A stretch of DNA of 64,000 nucleotides from a bacterium (GCA_009918675.1 RGDM01000011.1:20407-84406), one strand, 5' to 3'; positions 34,160 to 44,083 are shown, counted from the stretch's first letter. Notes: a model not told the origin generated them from the sequence alone. Program-made: numbers and translations.

Positions 34160-36106
34160 TTGAGCTCACAAGTCAGCGTGTTCTTGCCAGATGGTTCTAC
34201 TCGCACTCTGCCTGCGCCTTGTTCTTTGGCTGACGTTGCACTCAACATTGGTCCTGGTCTTGCAAAAAGTGCTGTCGCTGGAAAAATCGATGGCAAGTTG
34301 TGTGATTTGAGTTGTGAACTCAAAGGCGGAGAAAAGATCGAAATTATTGTCGGCAATTCGCCCGCTGGTTTGGAAATTATTCGCCATTCGACTGCACATT
34401 TGATGGCAATGGCTATTCAAGACGTTTTTCCAGGCACACAAATTACTATTGGCCCGGTTGTTGAAAATCAATTTTATTACGACGTAAAGCCGCCGGAAGG
34501 GATCAAAATCAGTTCAAATGATTTTGAAACCATTGAAAAGAAAATGAGCGAAATCTGCAGTAAAGATTTCAAAGTGATTCCGCGGGTCGTTTCGCGCAAT
34601 GAAGCTATTTCACACTTCCAAAAGTTGGGTGAGAAATTTAAAGCCGAGATTGTTGGTGATATTCCCGAAAGTGAAGCCATCAAGATTTACGAGATGGGCG
34701 GATGGGGCGATCTGTGTCGCGGTCCTCATGTGCCAAGCACCGGCAAATTGGGTGCGTTTAAATTAATGAGTATTGCTGGTGCCTACTGGCGCGCAAATAA
34801 AGACAACGATCAGTTGACCCGCATTTACGGCACTGCGTGGGCAAATAAAAAAGATCTCGATGCTTACCTGCACATGCTCGAAGAGGCGAAGAAACGCGAT
34901 CACGTTGTTCTTGGTAAACAACTCGAGCTCTTTGCGCTGATTCCCGAGTCTGCCGTGGGTGCGCCTTTCTTTCTCCCCAATGGCGCTAAGCTGTTTGTGC
35001 TTTTGCAAAACTATATCCGGCGCAAACAGACTGAATTTGGCTTCCGCGAAATCCATACGCCCCAGGTGATGAACGTTGATCTGTGGAAGATGAGCGGACA
35101 CTACGACAATTATCGCGAGAATATGTTTTTCACCCAGGTCGATGAGCAGCAGTATGCCATTAAGCCAATGAGCTGCCCGGCTCACGTGAAAGTCTTCCAA
35201 ACCGGACTGCGTAGCTATCGCGAGCTACCTATGCGATATGCTGAATTCGGCGTTGTTCATCGCAATGAGCTGAGCGGAACTGTGCATGGTCTGACGCGCG
35301 TGCGCCGAATTACACAAGATGATGGTCATATTTTCTGCATGCCAGAACAAATTCAAGGCGAGATGAAATCCGCGTTGCGTTTCGTGCGCGATGCGTATCG
35401 CGATCTGACGTTCGAAGAAGTTCGTTTCTATCTTTCGACACGTCCAGAAAAGCGAGTCGGCGCGGAAGAACTTTGGGATACTGCAGAAAACGCGTTGGTT
35501 GAAGCGCTTAAATCTGAGGGAATTGATTATATTTTGAACCCTGGCGATGGCGCTTTTTATGGCCCGAAGATCGACATCAAGGTTAAAGATGCAATTGGCC
35601 GATTCCATCAATGTGCAACAATTCAGCTCGACTTCCAAACTGCAGGTCGCCTAGGTGCGTCGTATGTATCGGCAGCCAATAAGCCCGAGGTCCCTGTGAT
35701 GATCCATCGTGCGGTTCTGGGTTCGGTTGAGCGCTTTATGGGTGTCTTTATTGAGCATACGGCAGGGCATTTCCCATTGGGGCTATGCCCGGTCCAAGCG
35801 CGTATCGTGACGGTGAAAGAATCGTGCGTTGAATGGGCAGAGCAAGCCCGCTCTCAATTGGCAGCACTTGGAGTTCGGGTTGATACGGATTTCAGCAATG
35901 ACACCCTGTCGGCGAAAGTGCGTGAAGCACAGGTGAGCAAAATTCCATTTATGCTCGTTATTGGTGACAAGGAAGTGGAAAACCGCACCCTGACTCCTCG
36001 CTACCGCGACGGAAGGAATCGCGATGCCATGAGTCCGCAGGCTTTTGCGGCGCTTGTAAAAGAGGAGTCTGGCGTCTTTTGGGGCCTGGATGTGAATCAG
36101 CATTGA
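34160..36106 (+). CDS. thrS: Threonyl-tRNA synthetase
   Basis: Charges tRNA-Thr; class II synthetase of 648 residues. Domains in order: TGS (1-62), the editing domain N2 with HSTAHLMAMAIQ and the YEMGGWGDLCRGPHVP zinc/editing motif, then the catalytic core with AMSCPAHVKVF, VVHRNELSGTVHGLTRVR, GDGAFYGPKIDIKV and HRAVLGSVERFMGVFIEH (zinc ligands Cys, His, His), and the anticodon-binding domain from about 540. Start is TTG 34160 with GGGAGGA 8 bases upstream; no ATG or GTG fits better. The usual neighbours infC, rpmI and rplT do not follow. Confidence 0.95.
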   Translation: MSSQVSVFLPDGSTRTLPAPCSLADVALNIGPGLAKSAVAGKIDGKLCDLSCELKGGEKIEIIVGNSPAGLEIIRHSTAHLMAMAIQDVFPGTQITIGPVVENQFYYDVKPPEGIKISSNDFETIEKKMSEICSKDFKVIPRVVSRNEAISHFQKLGEKFKAEIVGDIPESEAIKIYEMGGWGDLCRGPHVPSTGKLGAFKLMSIAGAYWRANKDNDQLTRIYGTAWANKKDLDAYLHMLEEAKKRDHVVLGKQLELFALIPESAVGAPFFLPNGAKLFVLLQNYIRRKQTEFGFREIHTPQVMNVDLWKMSGHYDNYRENMFFTQVDEQQYAIKPMSCPAHVKVFQTGLRSYRELPMRYAEFGVVHRNELSGTVHGLTRVRRITQDDGHIFCMPEQIQGEMKSALRFVRDAYRDLTFEEVRFYLSTRPEKRVGAEELWDTAENALVEALKSEGIDYILNPGDGAFYGPKIDIKVKDAIGRFHQCATIQLDFQTAGRLGASYVSAANKPEVPVMIHRAVLGSVERFMGVFIEHTAGHFPLGLCPVQARIVTVKESCVEWAEQARSQLAALGVRVDTDFSNDTLSAKVREAQVSKIPFMLVIGDKEVENRTLTPRYRDGRNRDAMSPQAFAALVKEESGVFWGLDVNQH

Positions 36107-36188
36107 AATTTGCTGTTTGGTTGTTAAATATATTCAGATGAATTGAGTCTAAGAATTGGATTTTGAAATTTTTTGCACGGAGGCAATC

Positions 36189-36851
36189 ATGATTTCAAGA
36201 AGAAGTTTTGCAAAGGTCGTATGCGTTGCGAGTGGTTTTTTTGTGATGGGTGGAGCGTTCGCCGCAGCTGAACAAAAACCTGAAAGCGCGAGTAAAAAGT
36301 CTTCTTCCAAAGATGGAAAAAAAGAGAAATCTTCAAGCAAAGAGGTAAAGAAAGTGAATCCAAATGCTGTGACAGTGACGATGGTGACCAACAAGGGAAC
36401 GATCAAAATTGAACTCGACAAAGAGAAAGCACCTATTTCGGTGGAAAACTTTTTGGGGTACGTGAAGTCGGGCCACTACAACAACACCATCTTCCACCGC
36501 GTGATCGATAAATTCATGATTCAGGGCGGCGGATTCGATGATAAGATGACTCAAAAGCCAACCAAAGCACCCATTAAAACCGAAGCATCGAATGGTTTGA
36601 AAAACGTCCGCGGCACTCTCGCAATGGCTCGCACAGCCGACGTGAATTCGGCCACCGCTCAGTTTTTTATCAACCTGGTCGACAACCCTTACCTCGATTT
36701 CCCGAACAACGGTGGTTACACCGTTTTTGGCAAGGTGACAGAGGGGATGAATGTTGTTGATGACATTGCCACAACGAAAACAGGCTCATTTGGGATGCAC
36801 AGCGATGTCCCTGTGAAGCCTATCGTTATCGAGTCTGTTAAGGCGGACTGA
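36189..36851 (+). CDS. ppiA: Periplasmic peptidyl-prolyl isomerase, cyclophilin type
   Basis: Cis-trans prolyl isomerase of 220 residues with an export signal ([23 protein letters not shown]). A 35-residue Lys/Ser linker follows. The cyclophilin domain covers about residues 58-219: [16 protein letters not shown] contains the catalytic Arg, and [25 protein letters not shown] holds the Gln and Phe pocket residues (the run is split as [10 protein letters not shown] and [11 protein letters not shown]). ATG 36189 has GGAGG 6 bases upstream, so the frame open from 36156 is not used. It is 82 bases after thrS, same strand. Confidence 0.9.
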   Translation: MISRRSFAKVVCVASGFFVMGGAFAAAEQKPESASKKSSSKDGKKEKSSSKEVKKVNPNAVTVTMVTNKGTIKIELDKEKAPISVENFLGYVKSGHYNNTIFHRVIDKFMIQGGGFDDKMTQKPTKAPIKTEASNGLKNVRGTLAMARTADVNSATAQFFINLVDNPYLDFPNNGGYTVFGKVTEGMNVVDDIATTKTGSFGMHSDVPVKPIVIESVKAD

Positions 36852-36871
36852 TTTTTGATACTCGCGGGCGG

Positions 36872-37942
36872 TCAATTCCGCTCGAAGTGAACGGTTAGAT
36901 TCAGATCAACGTCCCGGAAACCAGATGTTGATTTTGCGGTTGATGTGCGGTGCAACGCCTTTTCAATCACGAAATCAACCAATGTCCCGTCCGGGCGTTG
37001 AATGAATCCTTTCAAGCCCTCCCGCACACCATCTTCGGTTCCCATATTTATTGTCGCATTGTTGCCGTTGTATTTGAGGATCAAACCTTTGCGCTCAGTT
37101 CCCAGAAAAGGAGAACTGAATGCGGTGATTTTGTAACCTCCTCCGGAGTCGACCTGGTCCGCATAAACTCGAATCCATACGGTACCCGGCTCGCGCAAAA
37201 CCAATTTATCCTGTCCAGTGAGCTCAAAAGTTAAGCCCGTTGGGGTGATGCATTCGGCCTTAACTCCCTTTGCTTGATCCACCGAAATGAATTTCAGCTG
37301 CAGGGTTTCGGCGTTATTCGCGTCGTAGCGAAACCAATCTGTGCGGTTGCCATCGCGATAGCTGACCGCGCTCTCCTTGCTTTGAGAGTTGGCAAGTTGT
37401 TGAGCACCCTCTCTGCCTTTGTCGGCGCCCGATAACGCATCGGGATCTTCAGGCTGGAATCGCGCTGCAAGTGAAGCGCCGAAAGATTGGCCTTGTAATG
37501 GATCAACGACAACAAAATATGTGCCCGCTTCAACATTCAAAGTGATGTTCACTGGAGAACTCGGAGCGAGATCAATTTCCTTTTGAAAAAGGCTGCGGCG
37601 GCCCGTGTAGTTGCGGACACTGAGTCGAACTTTGCCCACGTTTGAGTTGGATTGCATACCAATGGTCAGCACACCGCGAGTCAAGACGACAACTTTACGC
37701 CAAGGTTGACTTATGGCTTCCGTCTGAGGTGAGAGTTGTAGAGAATTAGCCTCGCCCCATGAGATTGGCACTGCTGTGCGAACTTGCGGGGGAGACGACT
37801 CACAAGCCGAGAGAGTGCTTAAAAGAATTCCGAATGCGCATGCATTTCGCGCGAGAAGGTGCAGTCTGCAGCCGCGATTCTGCCACGCCTTTTGAGTTGC
37901 ACGTGGGCATGAATCTTGGTGATTGTGTGAACGCGCCTTCAT
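36872..37942 (-). CDS. Lipoprotein with PPC-like beta domains
   Basis: A 356-residue lipoprotein. A basic N-region precedes the hydrophobic stretch ACAFGILLSTLSAC, whose last four residues are the lipobox. The mature part has two beta-rich segments resembling bacterial pre-peptidase C-terminal (PPC) domains: VVVLTRGVLTIGMQSNSNVGK through TYFVVVDP, and NRTDWFRYDANNAETLQLKF through GTVWIRVYA. The C-terminal 70 residues (GLILKYNGNNATINMGTEDG) may be another small fold. No Shine-Dalgarno is visible near ATG 37942; no other start fits. It is convergent with the cyclophilin gene. Confidence 0.6.
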   Translation of the reverse strand: MKARSHNHQDSCPRATQKAWQNRGCRLHLLARNACAFGILLSTLSACESSPPQVRTAVPISWGEANSLQLSPQTEAISQPWRKVVVLTRGVLTIGMQSNSNVGKVRLSVRNYTGRRSLFQKEIDLAPSSPVNITLNVEAGTYFVVVDPLQGQSFGASLAARFQPEDPDALSGADKGREGAQQLANSQSKESAVSYRDGNRTDWFRYDANNAETLQLKFISVDQAKGVKAECITPTGLTFELTGQDKLVLREPGTVWIRVYADQVDSGGGYKITAFSSPFLGTERKGLILKYNGNNATINMGTEDGVREGLKGFIQRPDGTLVDFVIEKALHRTSTAKSTSGFRDVDLNLTVHFERN

Positions 37943-37992
37943 TTTACAATCCTATCCGATTACAAAGTCTGGTTTCAGAAAAGAAGTTCGGC

Positions 37993-38038
37993 ATCCTTGG
38001 GCAGTGAGCTGAGCATTCGCCCAAGGATACAGTCAAAG
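37993..38038 (-). terminator. Terminator-like hairpin after fadJ
   Basis: ATCCTTGGGC (37993-38002) and GCCCAAGGAT (38029-38038) form a perfect 10-base stem. The loop is long (26 bases) and the minus-strand tail is T-rich (CTTCTTTTCT) after a six-base gap, so this is a plausible, not ideal, end for the fadI-fadJ transcript. Confidence 0.5.
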
Positions 38039-38045
38039 GCATGTC

Positions 38046-40247
38046 TTACCGGGCAGAATTTGTCCAGTGGGATGCTGGTGCAAAACGGGGGCCGTACTTT
38101 TGCGCCATCTCGGTTAATGTTTGTGACACCCGCGCATATCCGAGCTGTTGAGCATAATGAAACGGCCCGCCAAGGAAGGGCGGAAAGCCAAGACCAAAGA
38201 TTGCTCCAAGGTCTCCCGTCTCGGTTGTATTAATGATTCCCTCATCCAAACAGCGTGCTGCTTCATTCATGAAAACAAACATGCAGCGATCTGCGATGTC
38301 TTTCATATCAAAACGTTTGCGGTCATCGCCGTGCTTGAGGTGCTTGTAGATTGTTGCGTCTGGCTTGTCTTTGCGTCCGTCGACGTACGTATAGAAACCG
38401 CGGCCATTTTTGCGCCCCTTGCGGTCTTCAGCAATAATCGAGTTGAGCTCCGGTGGAATGACAATGCGCTCCGCAAATGCATCTTTCAGCACAGCAATAA
38501 TGTGCGCGCCGACATCAATTCCAACTTCATCGAGCAAAGTGATGGGGCCAACCGGCATGCCAAAACGTTCGAGTGCTTGATCAATTTCTTCGATGCTTGC
38601 TCCCTCTGAGAGGATATTGAGCGCTTCAGCAATGAGAAAGGCAAGAATGCGCGTTGTGTAGAAACCAGGTCCGTCTTTCACAACGATAATGTTTTTCCCC
38701 ATTTTATTTGCAATTTCGAAAGCAGCACTGGCTGCGCGGGGAGAGGTGTTGTCGGTGGTGATAATCTCAACCAATGGCATCTTGGGAACCGGTGAGAAGA
38801 AATGCATGCCCACCACGTTTTCAGGATGACGAGCAGCTGCTGCAATTCGGCCGATAGGCAAACTCGAGGTGTTTGAGGCGAACACGAAGTTTTCGTCTTC
38901 AATTGCGTTTTCGCAGCGTTTCAGCATGTCGTGTTTAACCGCAAGATCTTCGAACACGGCCTCAATGACAAAGGGTGTACCGGCGAATGTCGAAAGATTC
39001 ACTGTCGGGATGATGCGTCCCAATGCCGCGTCTCTATCAAACTTTTTAATGCGACGTTTTTTCATCCGCTCATCAAAGTACGATTGAACACCTTTGAGAC
39101 CTCGTTGAACGCCAGCACCGTCGCGATCGAGAAGTGCGCAGCGGATATTTTTGTCGGAAAGGACTGTAGCAATTCCGCTGCCCATCAGGCCGGCTCCAAC
39201 CATGCCAACAAATGTTTCACCCTTAAGAAGTGGATCGAGAACGGTTTCACGCGAGGCTTTTTGAGCATCCGCATCGAATGGATTCTTCTTAGCTGCAGTG
39301 ATCATTCTGAAAATATGAACAAGCGATCGACTTTCAGGTGTGACAACCAAATCACCAAATAATTTCGCCTCGATTTTTAGACCTTCACTGAGCGGACGCG
39401 ATAATCCTTTCATCACCGCTTCAAGCGCTTTTTTCGGGGCTGGATAAAAACCCTTCGTGTTTTTCTCTATCTGCTCAATTGTTTTTCTTTCGATGATAGT
39501 GCGGCCAATGGAGTTTGTCTCCAGTGCCAGTTTTTGCATATCCAAGCTTGCAAGCTCTGAAGATTTCATATGCCCCAGAAATCCAAGTCCAGATTTCTTT
39601 TTTTCAAGCGCAATAGGTTGGCTTGTTTTGCAGAGCTCAACCGCGCGTCGAACAAGTTGATTTTCAGGAACGACTTCGCTGACCAAACCAAGCTTCAGAG
39701 ATTTCTTCGCATCAACTTTTTTACCTGTGAGAATCAGGTCGAGTGCAGGTGCAACTCCAATCACTCGAGGGAGGCGTTGAGTACCACCGCCTCCTGGCAA
39801 AAGGCCAAGTTGAATTTCAGGAAGTCCGAGTTGAGTGCTGTGGTGCGAGGAACAAATGCGATAGTGGCATGCAAGCGCAAGCTCTACGCCTCCGCCGATA
39901 CAGACACCATTGATGGCGGCAATTGTCGGGACGTTGGCGTCTGCAAATTTCTGGAAGAGTGCATGCAGTGTTGATGAGGCTTCTTCGCCAGCCTTTTGGC
40001 TTGTGAGAGTGCCGAAAATACTGATGTCAACACCCGCAGAAAAACAACCAGGCTTTGAAGAGGTCATGACCAAACCAGCAATGCCGGGAGTGGCAAGTGC
40101 TTGTGAAACAACTTTATCTAGGTCGCTGAGGATCTCTTTAGAAAAAGCATTCATCGATTTTGTTTCGTCGTGGAAGTCGATAACGCAGACGGAATCTTGC
40201 CAAGAAACACGCAATGTTTTTGTGCTTGAAATAATAGTGTTGTTCAT
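38046..40247 (-). CDS. fadJ: Fatty acid beta-oxidation multifunctional protein, alpha subunit
   Basis: Trifunctional alpha chain of 733 residues: enoyl-CoA hydratase/isomerase at the N-terminus, 3-hydroxyacyl-CoA dehydrogenase in the middle and C-terminus. In the hydratase half, GGGVELALACHYR and LPEIQLGLLPGGGGTQRLPR carry the two catalytic glutamates. The dehydrogenase starts at VGMVGAGLMGSGIATVLSD (NAD fold) and includes ASNTSSLPIGRIAA and GMHFFSPVPKMPLVEII. ATG 40247 has GGGA 10 bases upstream, and the frame upstream overlaps fadI, so it is not used. It lies 13 bases after the fadI stop. Order and coupling match E. coli fadIJ. Confidence 0.93.
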   Translation of the reverse strand: MNNTIISSTKTLRVSWQDSVCVIDFHDETKSMNAFSKEILSDLDKVVSQALATPGIAGLVMTSSKPGCFSAGVDISIFGTLTSQKAGEEASSTLHALFQKFADANVPTIAAINGVCIGGGVELALACHYRICSSHHSTQLGLPEIQLGLLPGGGGTQRLPRVIGVAPALDLILTGKKVDAKKSLKLGLVSEVVPENQLVRRAVELCKTSQPIALEKKKSGLGFLGHMKSSELASLDMQKLALETNSIGRTIIERKTIEQIEKNTKGFYPAPKKALEAVMKGLSRPLSEGLKIEAKLFGDLVVTPESRSLVHIFRMITAAKKNPFDADAQKASRETVLDPLLKGETFVGMVGAGLMGSGIATVLSDKNIRCALLDRDGAGVQRGLKGVQSYFDERMKKRRIKKFDRDAALGRIIPTVNLSTFAGTPFVIEAVFEDLAVKHDMLKRCENAIEDENFVFASNTSSLPIGRIAAAARHPENVVGMHFFSPVPKMPLVEIITTDNTSPRAASAAFEIANKMGKNIIVVKDGPGFYTTRILAFLIAEALNILSEGASIEEIDQALERFGMPVGPITLLDEVGIDVGAHIIAVLKDAFAERIVIPPELNSIIAEDRKGRKNGRGFYTYVDGRKDKPDATIYKHLKHGDDRKRFDMKDIADRCMFVFMNEAARCLDEGIINTTETGDLGAIFGLGFPPFLGGPFHYAQQLGYARVSQTLTEMAQKYGPRFAPASHWTNSAR

Positions 40248-40260
40248 CTGCAAGAGTCCC

Positions 40261-41601
40261 TCAGTTTTGTGTTGTTTCAAGAAGCATTGCCTGACCCATG
40301 CCGCCCGCTGCGCAAATAGCAACGACTGCAAATCGAGCACCGGTGCGTTGTGCAATACGCAATGCGCGTCCAACCAGTCGGCCACCTGTGGCACCAAACG
40401 GATGTCCGTAGGCAATAGAGCCGCCGTCAATATTCATTTTGCTTGGGTCAATCCCGCCAAAAGCCTCATCGAGTCCAAGTTTCTCTTGGCAAAAGCGGGT
40501 GCTCGACATTGCGTCGAGACAGCTCAAGACCTGTGCTGCAAAGGCTTCATGAATCTCAAAAACTCCAATGTCAGAGAGCTTGAGATTAGACTTCATAAGG
40601 AGTTTGGGGATTGCGTAAGCCGGGCCAATCAGCAATTGATCTTTTGGATCAACTGCAACCGTGACAGAGTCAACAATATATCCCAACACCGGCAAGCCAT
40701 GTTCTTCGGCGTAAGAAGAATTTGCGAGAAGAACAGCCGATGCACCGTCGGTCAGTGCGCTTGAATTGCCTGCAGTTAAGGTTCCGTTGCGCTTATCGAA
40801 GGCAGGCTTCAATTTTGCCAGGGCCTCCAGTGAGGTGTCGCCGCGCACCAAATTATCAGCATCAACGAAATTTTCTTTCGCAGCTCCCGACCAAATCGGA
40901 ACAACTTCATCTTTCAAAAAACCGTTTTCCATGGCCGCTGCTGCACGGTGGTGGCTGCGCACGGCAAGTTCGTCTTGACGCTCACGAGTGATGTCATTTT
41001 TCACAGCCATCTGTTCGCCATGTTCACCCATGGTGAAGCCGGTGTAGGGCTCAGCAAGGGCCGGAGGATTTGGCAAAAATGCCTTCGGATTAAACTCAGA
41101 AAGCATCATGAGTTTTTCTCTGATGGTCTTTGTGCGCGACAAACGAGTGAGGAAGCGGCGTGCTTCATCAGAGAACGTGATTGGAACGTCAGAGAGAACT
41201 TCGACACCGCCTGCAAGGACCATTCTGTTCCGACCCGCGGCGATGGCGTCTGCAGCAAGCTGAACGCATTGCAAGGAGCTCGCACAAGCGCGATTCAATG
41301 TGTATCCGGGGATTGATTTGGGCAGACCCGCGAAAAGAGCAAGGTCGCGCGCAATGTTGGGGTTTTTGGTTTGCGGAACCACGGCCCCCCAAATCACTTC
41401 GTCAATATCAGAGGCATTTGCACCTGTACGCGCAATAACTTCAACAGCTGGGCGGATGCTGAGACTGAGGGGAGTTTCACGCTCAAAAACGCCAAATGAA
41501 CGGACAAACGGCGTCCGCACCGCGCCCACAACAGCCACGCGGCTGTGTCCACTGCCCGATTCTCCGCTCTCTCCTTTGTGACGCATTTTTTTCTGTCCCA
41601 T
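40261..41601 (-). CDS. fadI: 3-ketoacyl-CoA thiolase (beta subunit)
   Basis: Thiolase that removes acetyl-CoA in the last step of beta-oxidation; 446 residues. The acyl-accepting Cys106 is in LNRACASSLQ, and the second cysteine and histidine of the active site are in CAAGGMGQA and GHPFGATGGR. The N-terminal 20 residues are charged and not conserved, so ATG 41586 is a possible alternative to ATG 41601 (both have a G-rich site). fadJ follows. The region between fadI and the divergent yebC start (215 bases) holds no clear FadR-type site that I can recognise. Confidence 0.92.
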   Translation of the reverse strand: MGQKKMRHKGESGESGSGHSRVAVVGAVRTPFVRSFGVFERETPLSLSIRPAVEVIARTGANASDIDEVIWGAVVPQTKNPNIARDLALFAGLPKSIPGYTLNRACASSLQCVQLAADAIAAGRNRMVLAGGVEVLSDVPITFSDEARRFLTRLSRTKTIREKLMMLSEFNPKAFLPNPPALAEPYTGFTMGEHGEQMAVKNDITRERQDELAVRSHHRAAAAMENGFLKDEVVPIWSGAAKENFVDADNLVRGDTSLEALAKLKPAFDKRNGTLTAGNSSALTDGASAVLLANSSYAEEHGLPVLGYIVDSVTVAVDPKDQLLIGPAYAIPKLLMKSNLKLSDIGVFEIHEAFAAQVLSCLDAMSSTRFCQEKLGLDEAFGGIDPSKMNIDGGSIAYGHPFGATGGRLVGRALRIAQRTGARFAVVAICAAGGMGQAMLLETTQN

Positions 41602-41816
41602 GTTGCCCCCGACGTAAGTTTTGCTTTTGATTCAAAAAGGGTCCGCAAAATTCTATCGAAAGTTGTGCGGGGGGCAAAGTCGCGCTCTTGGCATCTGCTT
41701 GTCAGCACTGTAACAAATAGGGGCCTGAAAAAGAGGCTCAAATGAGGGCAATGCCTGCTGGCTTGCCTCAAAAACCCGCAAGGGCGAATCAATTTGTATC
41801 AGAGGAAGGTTGACTC

Positions 41817-42530
41817 ATGGGTCGTCACGCAACTGTTGCAGGTCGAATGGCCGCAAGCGCCGCAGCACGCGGAAGAGTTTTTACAAAATTGGCACGCGAA
41901 ATAATGGTCGCGGCACGCACCGGCAGCGATCCAAACTTCAATTCCAAACTTCGCCTCGCAGTCGACCGCGCGCGCGATAACAACATGCCCAAAGACGTCA
42001 TTGAGCGTGCAATCAAAAAAGGCGCTGGTGAACTTGAAGGAATGACCTTCGAGGAAATTACTTACGAAGGCTATGGTCCAGCTGGTTCAGCAATTTTGGT
42101 GGAAGTGCTCACCGACAACCGCAATCGCACCAATCCGGAGCTGCGGAAAATATTCACCAAGAACAGCGGCAATATGGGCGAAATGGGTTCAGTGGCGTGG
42201 ATGTTCAAGAAAAAAGGCGTGATAGACATCGCGTTGGGTGCGGTGAGCGAAGATAAAGTCATGGAACTTGCGCTTGAGGCCGGAGCCGATGACGTGGTTG
42301 TCGAGGAAGGCTTTGCCACAGTTTACACAGAGCCTACCGGATTCGCTTCTGTTCGCGATGCGTTACTCGCAGGAGGATTGCACTTTGAAAAAGCCGGGCT
42401 GGAACTGATTCCAGAGACGCGTGTTTCATTGAGTGGTGATAACGCGAAAAATGCTCTCGAGTTGGTTGAAAAACTCGAAGAGCAAGATGATGTTCAGGCT
42501 GTTTATTATAACTTTGATGTTGAAGAGTGA
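41817..42530 (+). CDS. yebC: YebC/TACO1-family translation factor
   Basis: A 237-residue protein of the YebC family. The N-terminus (MGRHATVAGRMAASAAARGR) and the segments VDRARDNNMPKDVIERAIKKG and YEGYGPAGSAILVEVLTDN are signatures; this last set spans residues about 45-105. Once annotated as a DNA-binding regulator, the family is now linked to translation of proline-rich stretches and ribosome stalling. GGAAGG lies 8 bases before the ATG. The end overlaps the convergent SPFH gene by 25 bases. The usual ruvC partner is not present. Confidence 0.92.
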   Translation: MGRHATVAGRMAASAAARGRVFTKLAREIMVAARTGSDPNFNSKLRLAVDRARDNNMPKDVIERAIKKGAGELEGMTFEEITYEGYGPAGSAILVEVLTDNRNRTNPELRKIFTKNSGNMGEMGSVAWMFKKKGVIDIALGAVSEDKVMELALEAGADDVVVEEGFATVYTEPTGFASVRDALLAGGLHFEKAGLELIPETRVSLSGDNAKNALELVEKLEEQDDVQAVYYNFDVEE

Positions 42531-43525
42531 GTTGCGCTTCCAGCGCCTCCCTTCAACAAATCCGAAATTCCCCCAAGTGAACTGAGAACGCCCGAGGCTT
42601 CATAGGGAATGAAAACTTTATCGGTATTTTTACTGGTCATTTCGCCGAAGCGTTTCAAGTACTCCATCGCGACCAAATATTGCGCTGCAATTTGTGGATT
42701 ATTGAAAGCCTCCCGCACGCTCGAAATTGCCGTGGCTTGTGCATGGGCAACAGCTTCGATTCCGCGTGCCTGACCCTCTGCACGAGCGATGAGCGCGTCG
42801 CGATCGCCAAGAGCTTGGTTGATTTTTTCTTGTTGTTCACCTTGAGAGCGCTCAATGCGGCTCTGTTTTTCTCCCTCAGCTTCAAGAATCCGGCTTTGCT
42901 TTGAACCTTCTGCGGAAAGAACCTGCGCTCGTCGTTCGCGCTCGGCCTGCATTTGCTTCTCCATGGCCTGTTGCACTTCAACCGGTGGAATAATATTTCG
43001 CAATTCGACTCGATTGACCTTGAGTCCCCATTTGTCTGCTGTTTCGTCCAAAACAGCTTTTAGGCGGGTGTTGATGGCATCGCGGCTGGAGAGTGTGTGA
43101 TCCAGTTCAAGTTCGCCAATCAGGTTACGAAGAGTTGTCTGAGTGAGCTGACCAATAGCCACAGGAAGTGATTGGATTTCGTAGGCAGCGCGCCGAACAT
43201 CGGTAATTTGTGTGTAAATGATAGCATCAACAACAATACCAACGTTGTCTTTTGTAATAACTCTCTGTTCCGGAATATCCAGAACAACTTCGCGCAGGTC
43301 GATGCGCTCGACTGGGACAATCACTCCATTGCGTATCCACAGCATTTGCCGTGGTTGATCAACAAACGGGAGAATGAGTTGAGGGCCCGAGCTCAGAATC
43401 GCGTGAAAGCGTCCGAGGCGTTCGACAATAATGCATTCTTGCTGTCGAACAACATAAACTCCGCGGCCGATTGCAAACAAGACGATGACTGCAACTGCAA
43501 TGAAGAAAATGCTTAAAAATTCCAT
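42506..43525 (-). CDS. SPFH/stomatin-like membrane protein (QmcA type)
   Basis: Membrane-scaffold protein of 339 residues. One N-terminal helix (EFLSIFFIAVAVIVLFAIG) is followed by the SPFH domain (about 30-190: RQQECIIVERLGRFH, GPQLILPFVDQ, TKDNVGIVVDAIIYTQITD) and a long Glu/Ala/Gln coiled coil with repeated EGEKQSR and RSQGEQQEKINQ units (about 200-270). The C-terminal tail is Ser/Gly-rich. It starts 14 bases after the nfeD gene, the common pairing for this family; the two are thought to organise membrane microdomains and quality control. Confidence 0.88.
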   Translation of the reverse strand: MEFLSIFFIAVAVIVLFAIGRGVYVVRQQECIIVERLGRFHAILSSGPQLILPFVDQPRQMLWIRNGVIVPVERIDLREVVLDIPEQRVITKDNVGIVVDAIIYTQITDVRRAAYEIQSLPVAIGQLTQTTLRNLIGELELDHTLSSRDAINTRLKAVLDETADKWGLKVNRVELRNIIPPVEVQQAMEKQMQAERERRAQVLSAEGSKQSRILEAEGEKQSRIERSQGEQQEKINQALGDRDALIARAEGQARGIEAVAHAQATAISSVREAFNNPQIAAQYLVAMEYLKRFGEMTSKNTDKVFIPYEASGVLSSLGGISDLLKGGAGSATHSSTSKL

Positions 43526-43539
43526 CGTTTCGAGCCCCC

Positions 43540-43974
43540 TTAAATTTTTTCAACTGCGATTCTATTGCCAATCACCTTGACGACGCGAACTTGAGTTCCA
43601 AGGGTAAATTCGCTGAGCGCTTCGGCAGGAATAGAATCCTCGAGCGTGTCCCAAGTATCTCCGTATACTTTAATCTTCAGAGCTGAATGACTCGTCGGCA
43701 GAGCGACCACGGTTCCAATCTTTCCAAGTATTCCAGGAGCCTCTTGGTCGATTGCAAGGGACGGTTGATCGCGAAACTTGGCGAGTGCAATCAGTGCAAG
43801 GCCGCTTCCGCAAATGAAGAAAATTGCGTGTAGCCAGTATTCCGGGCGAAAATATGCAACCGCTGCCGTAAGCAAACCAGCAACGCCAATAGGCAGCATA
43901 ACAAAGCCTGGAACGTATATTTCTGAGATAATCAGAACGACGCTCAGGATAAGATAGATTTGATAAAGTTCCAT
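43540..43974 (-). CDS. NfeD-like membrane protein
   Basis: Short-type NfeD, 144 residues: three to four membrane helices (IYLILSVVLIISEIY, VMLPIGVAGLLTAAVAYF, AIFFICGSGLALIALA) then an OB-fold domain (about 80-144: GKIGTVVALPTSHSALKIKV, GTQVRVVKVIGNRIAVE). GAGG sits 8 bases before ATG 43974; the open frame to 44121 runs through the upstream terminator and is not used. It is coupled to the SPFH gene that follows. Confidence 0.87.
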   Translation of the reverse strand: MELYQIYLILSVVLIISEIYVPGFVMLPIGVAGLLTAAVAYFRPEYWLHAIFFICGSGLALIALAKFRDQPSLAIDQEAPGILGKIGTVVALPTSHSALKIKVYGDTWDTLEDSIPAEALSEFTLGTQVRVVKVIGNRIAVEKI

Positions 43975-44016
43975 TCTGCGCCTCACAAAAACGAATGTGC
44001 GCATCATGACAGGAAG

Positions 44017-44050
44017 AAAAAAAAACCGCAAAGCGCGAGCGCAATGCGGT
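44017..44050 (-). terminator. Intrinsic terminator after the exported protease gene
   Basis: On the minus strand a compact G/C-rich hairpin (outer stem ACCGCA/TGCGGT, inner GCG/CGC, positions 44025-44050) is followed by nine Ts (44017-44025). It lies 33 bases past the stop at 44084 and upstream of the nfeD-SPFH pair, separating the two transcripts. Confidence 0.82.
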
Positions 44051-44083
44051 GAGGAGGGCTCGTAAACTCGTCCGAAAAAGAGC

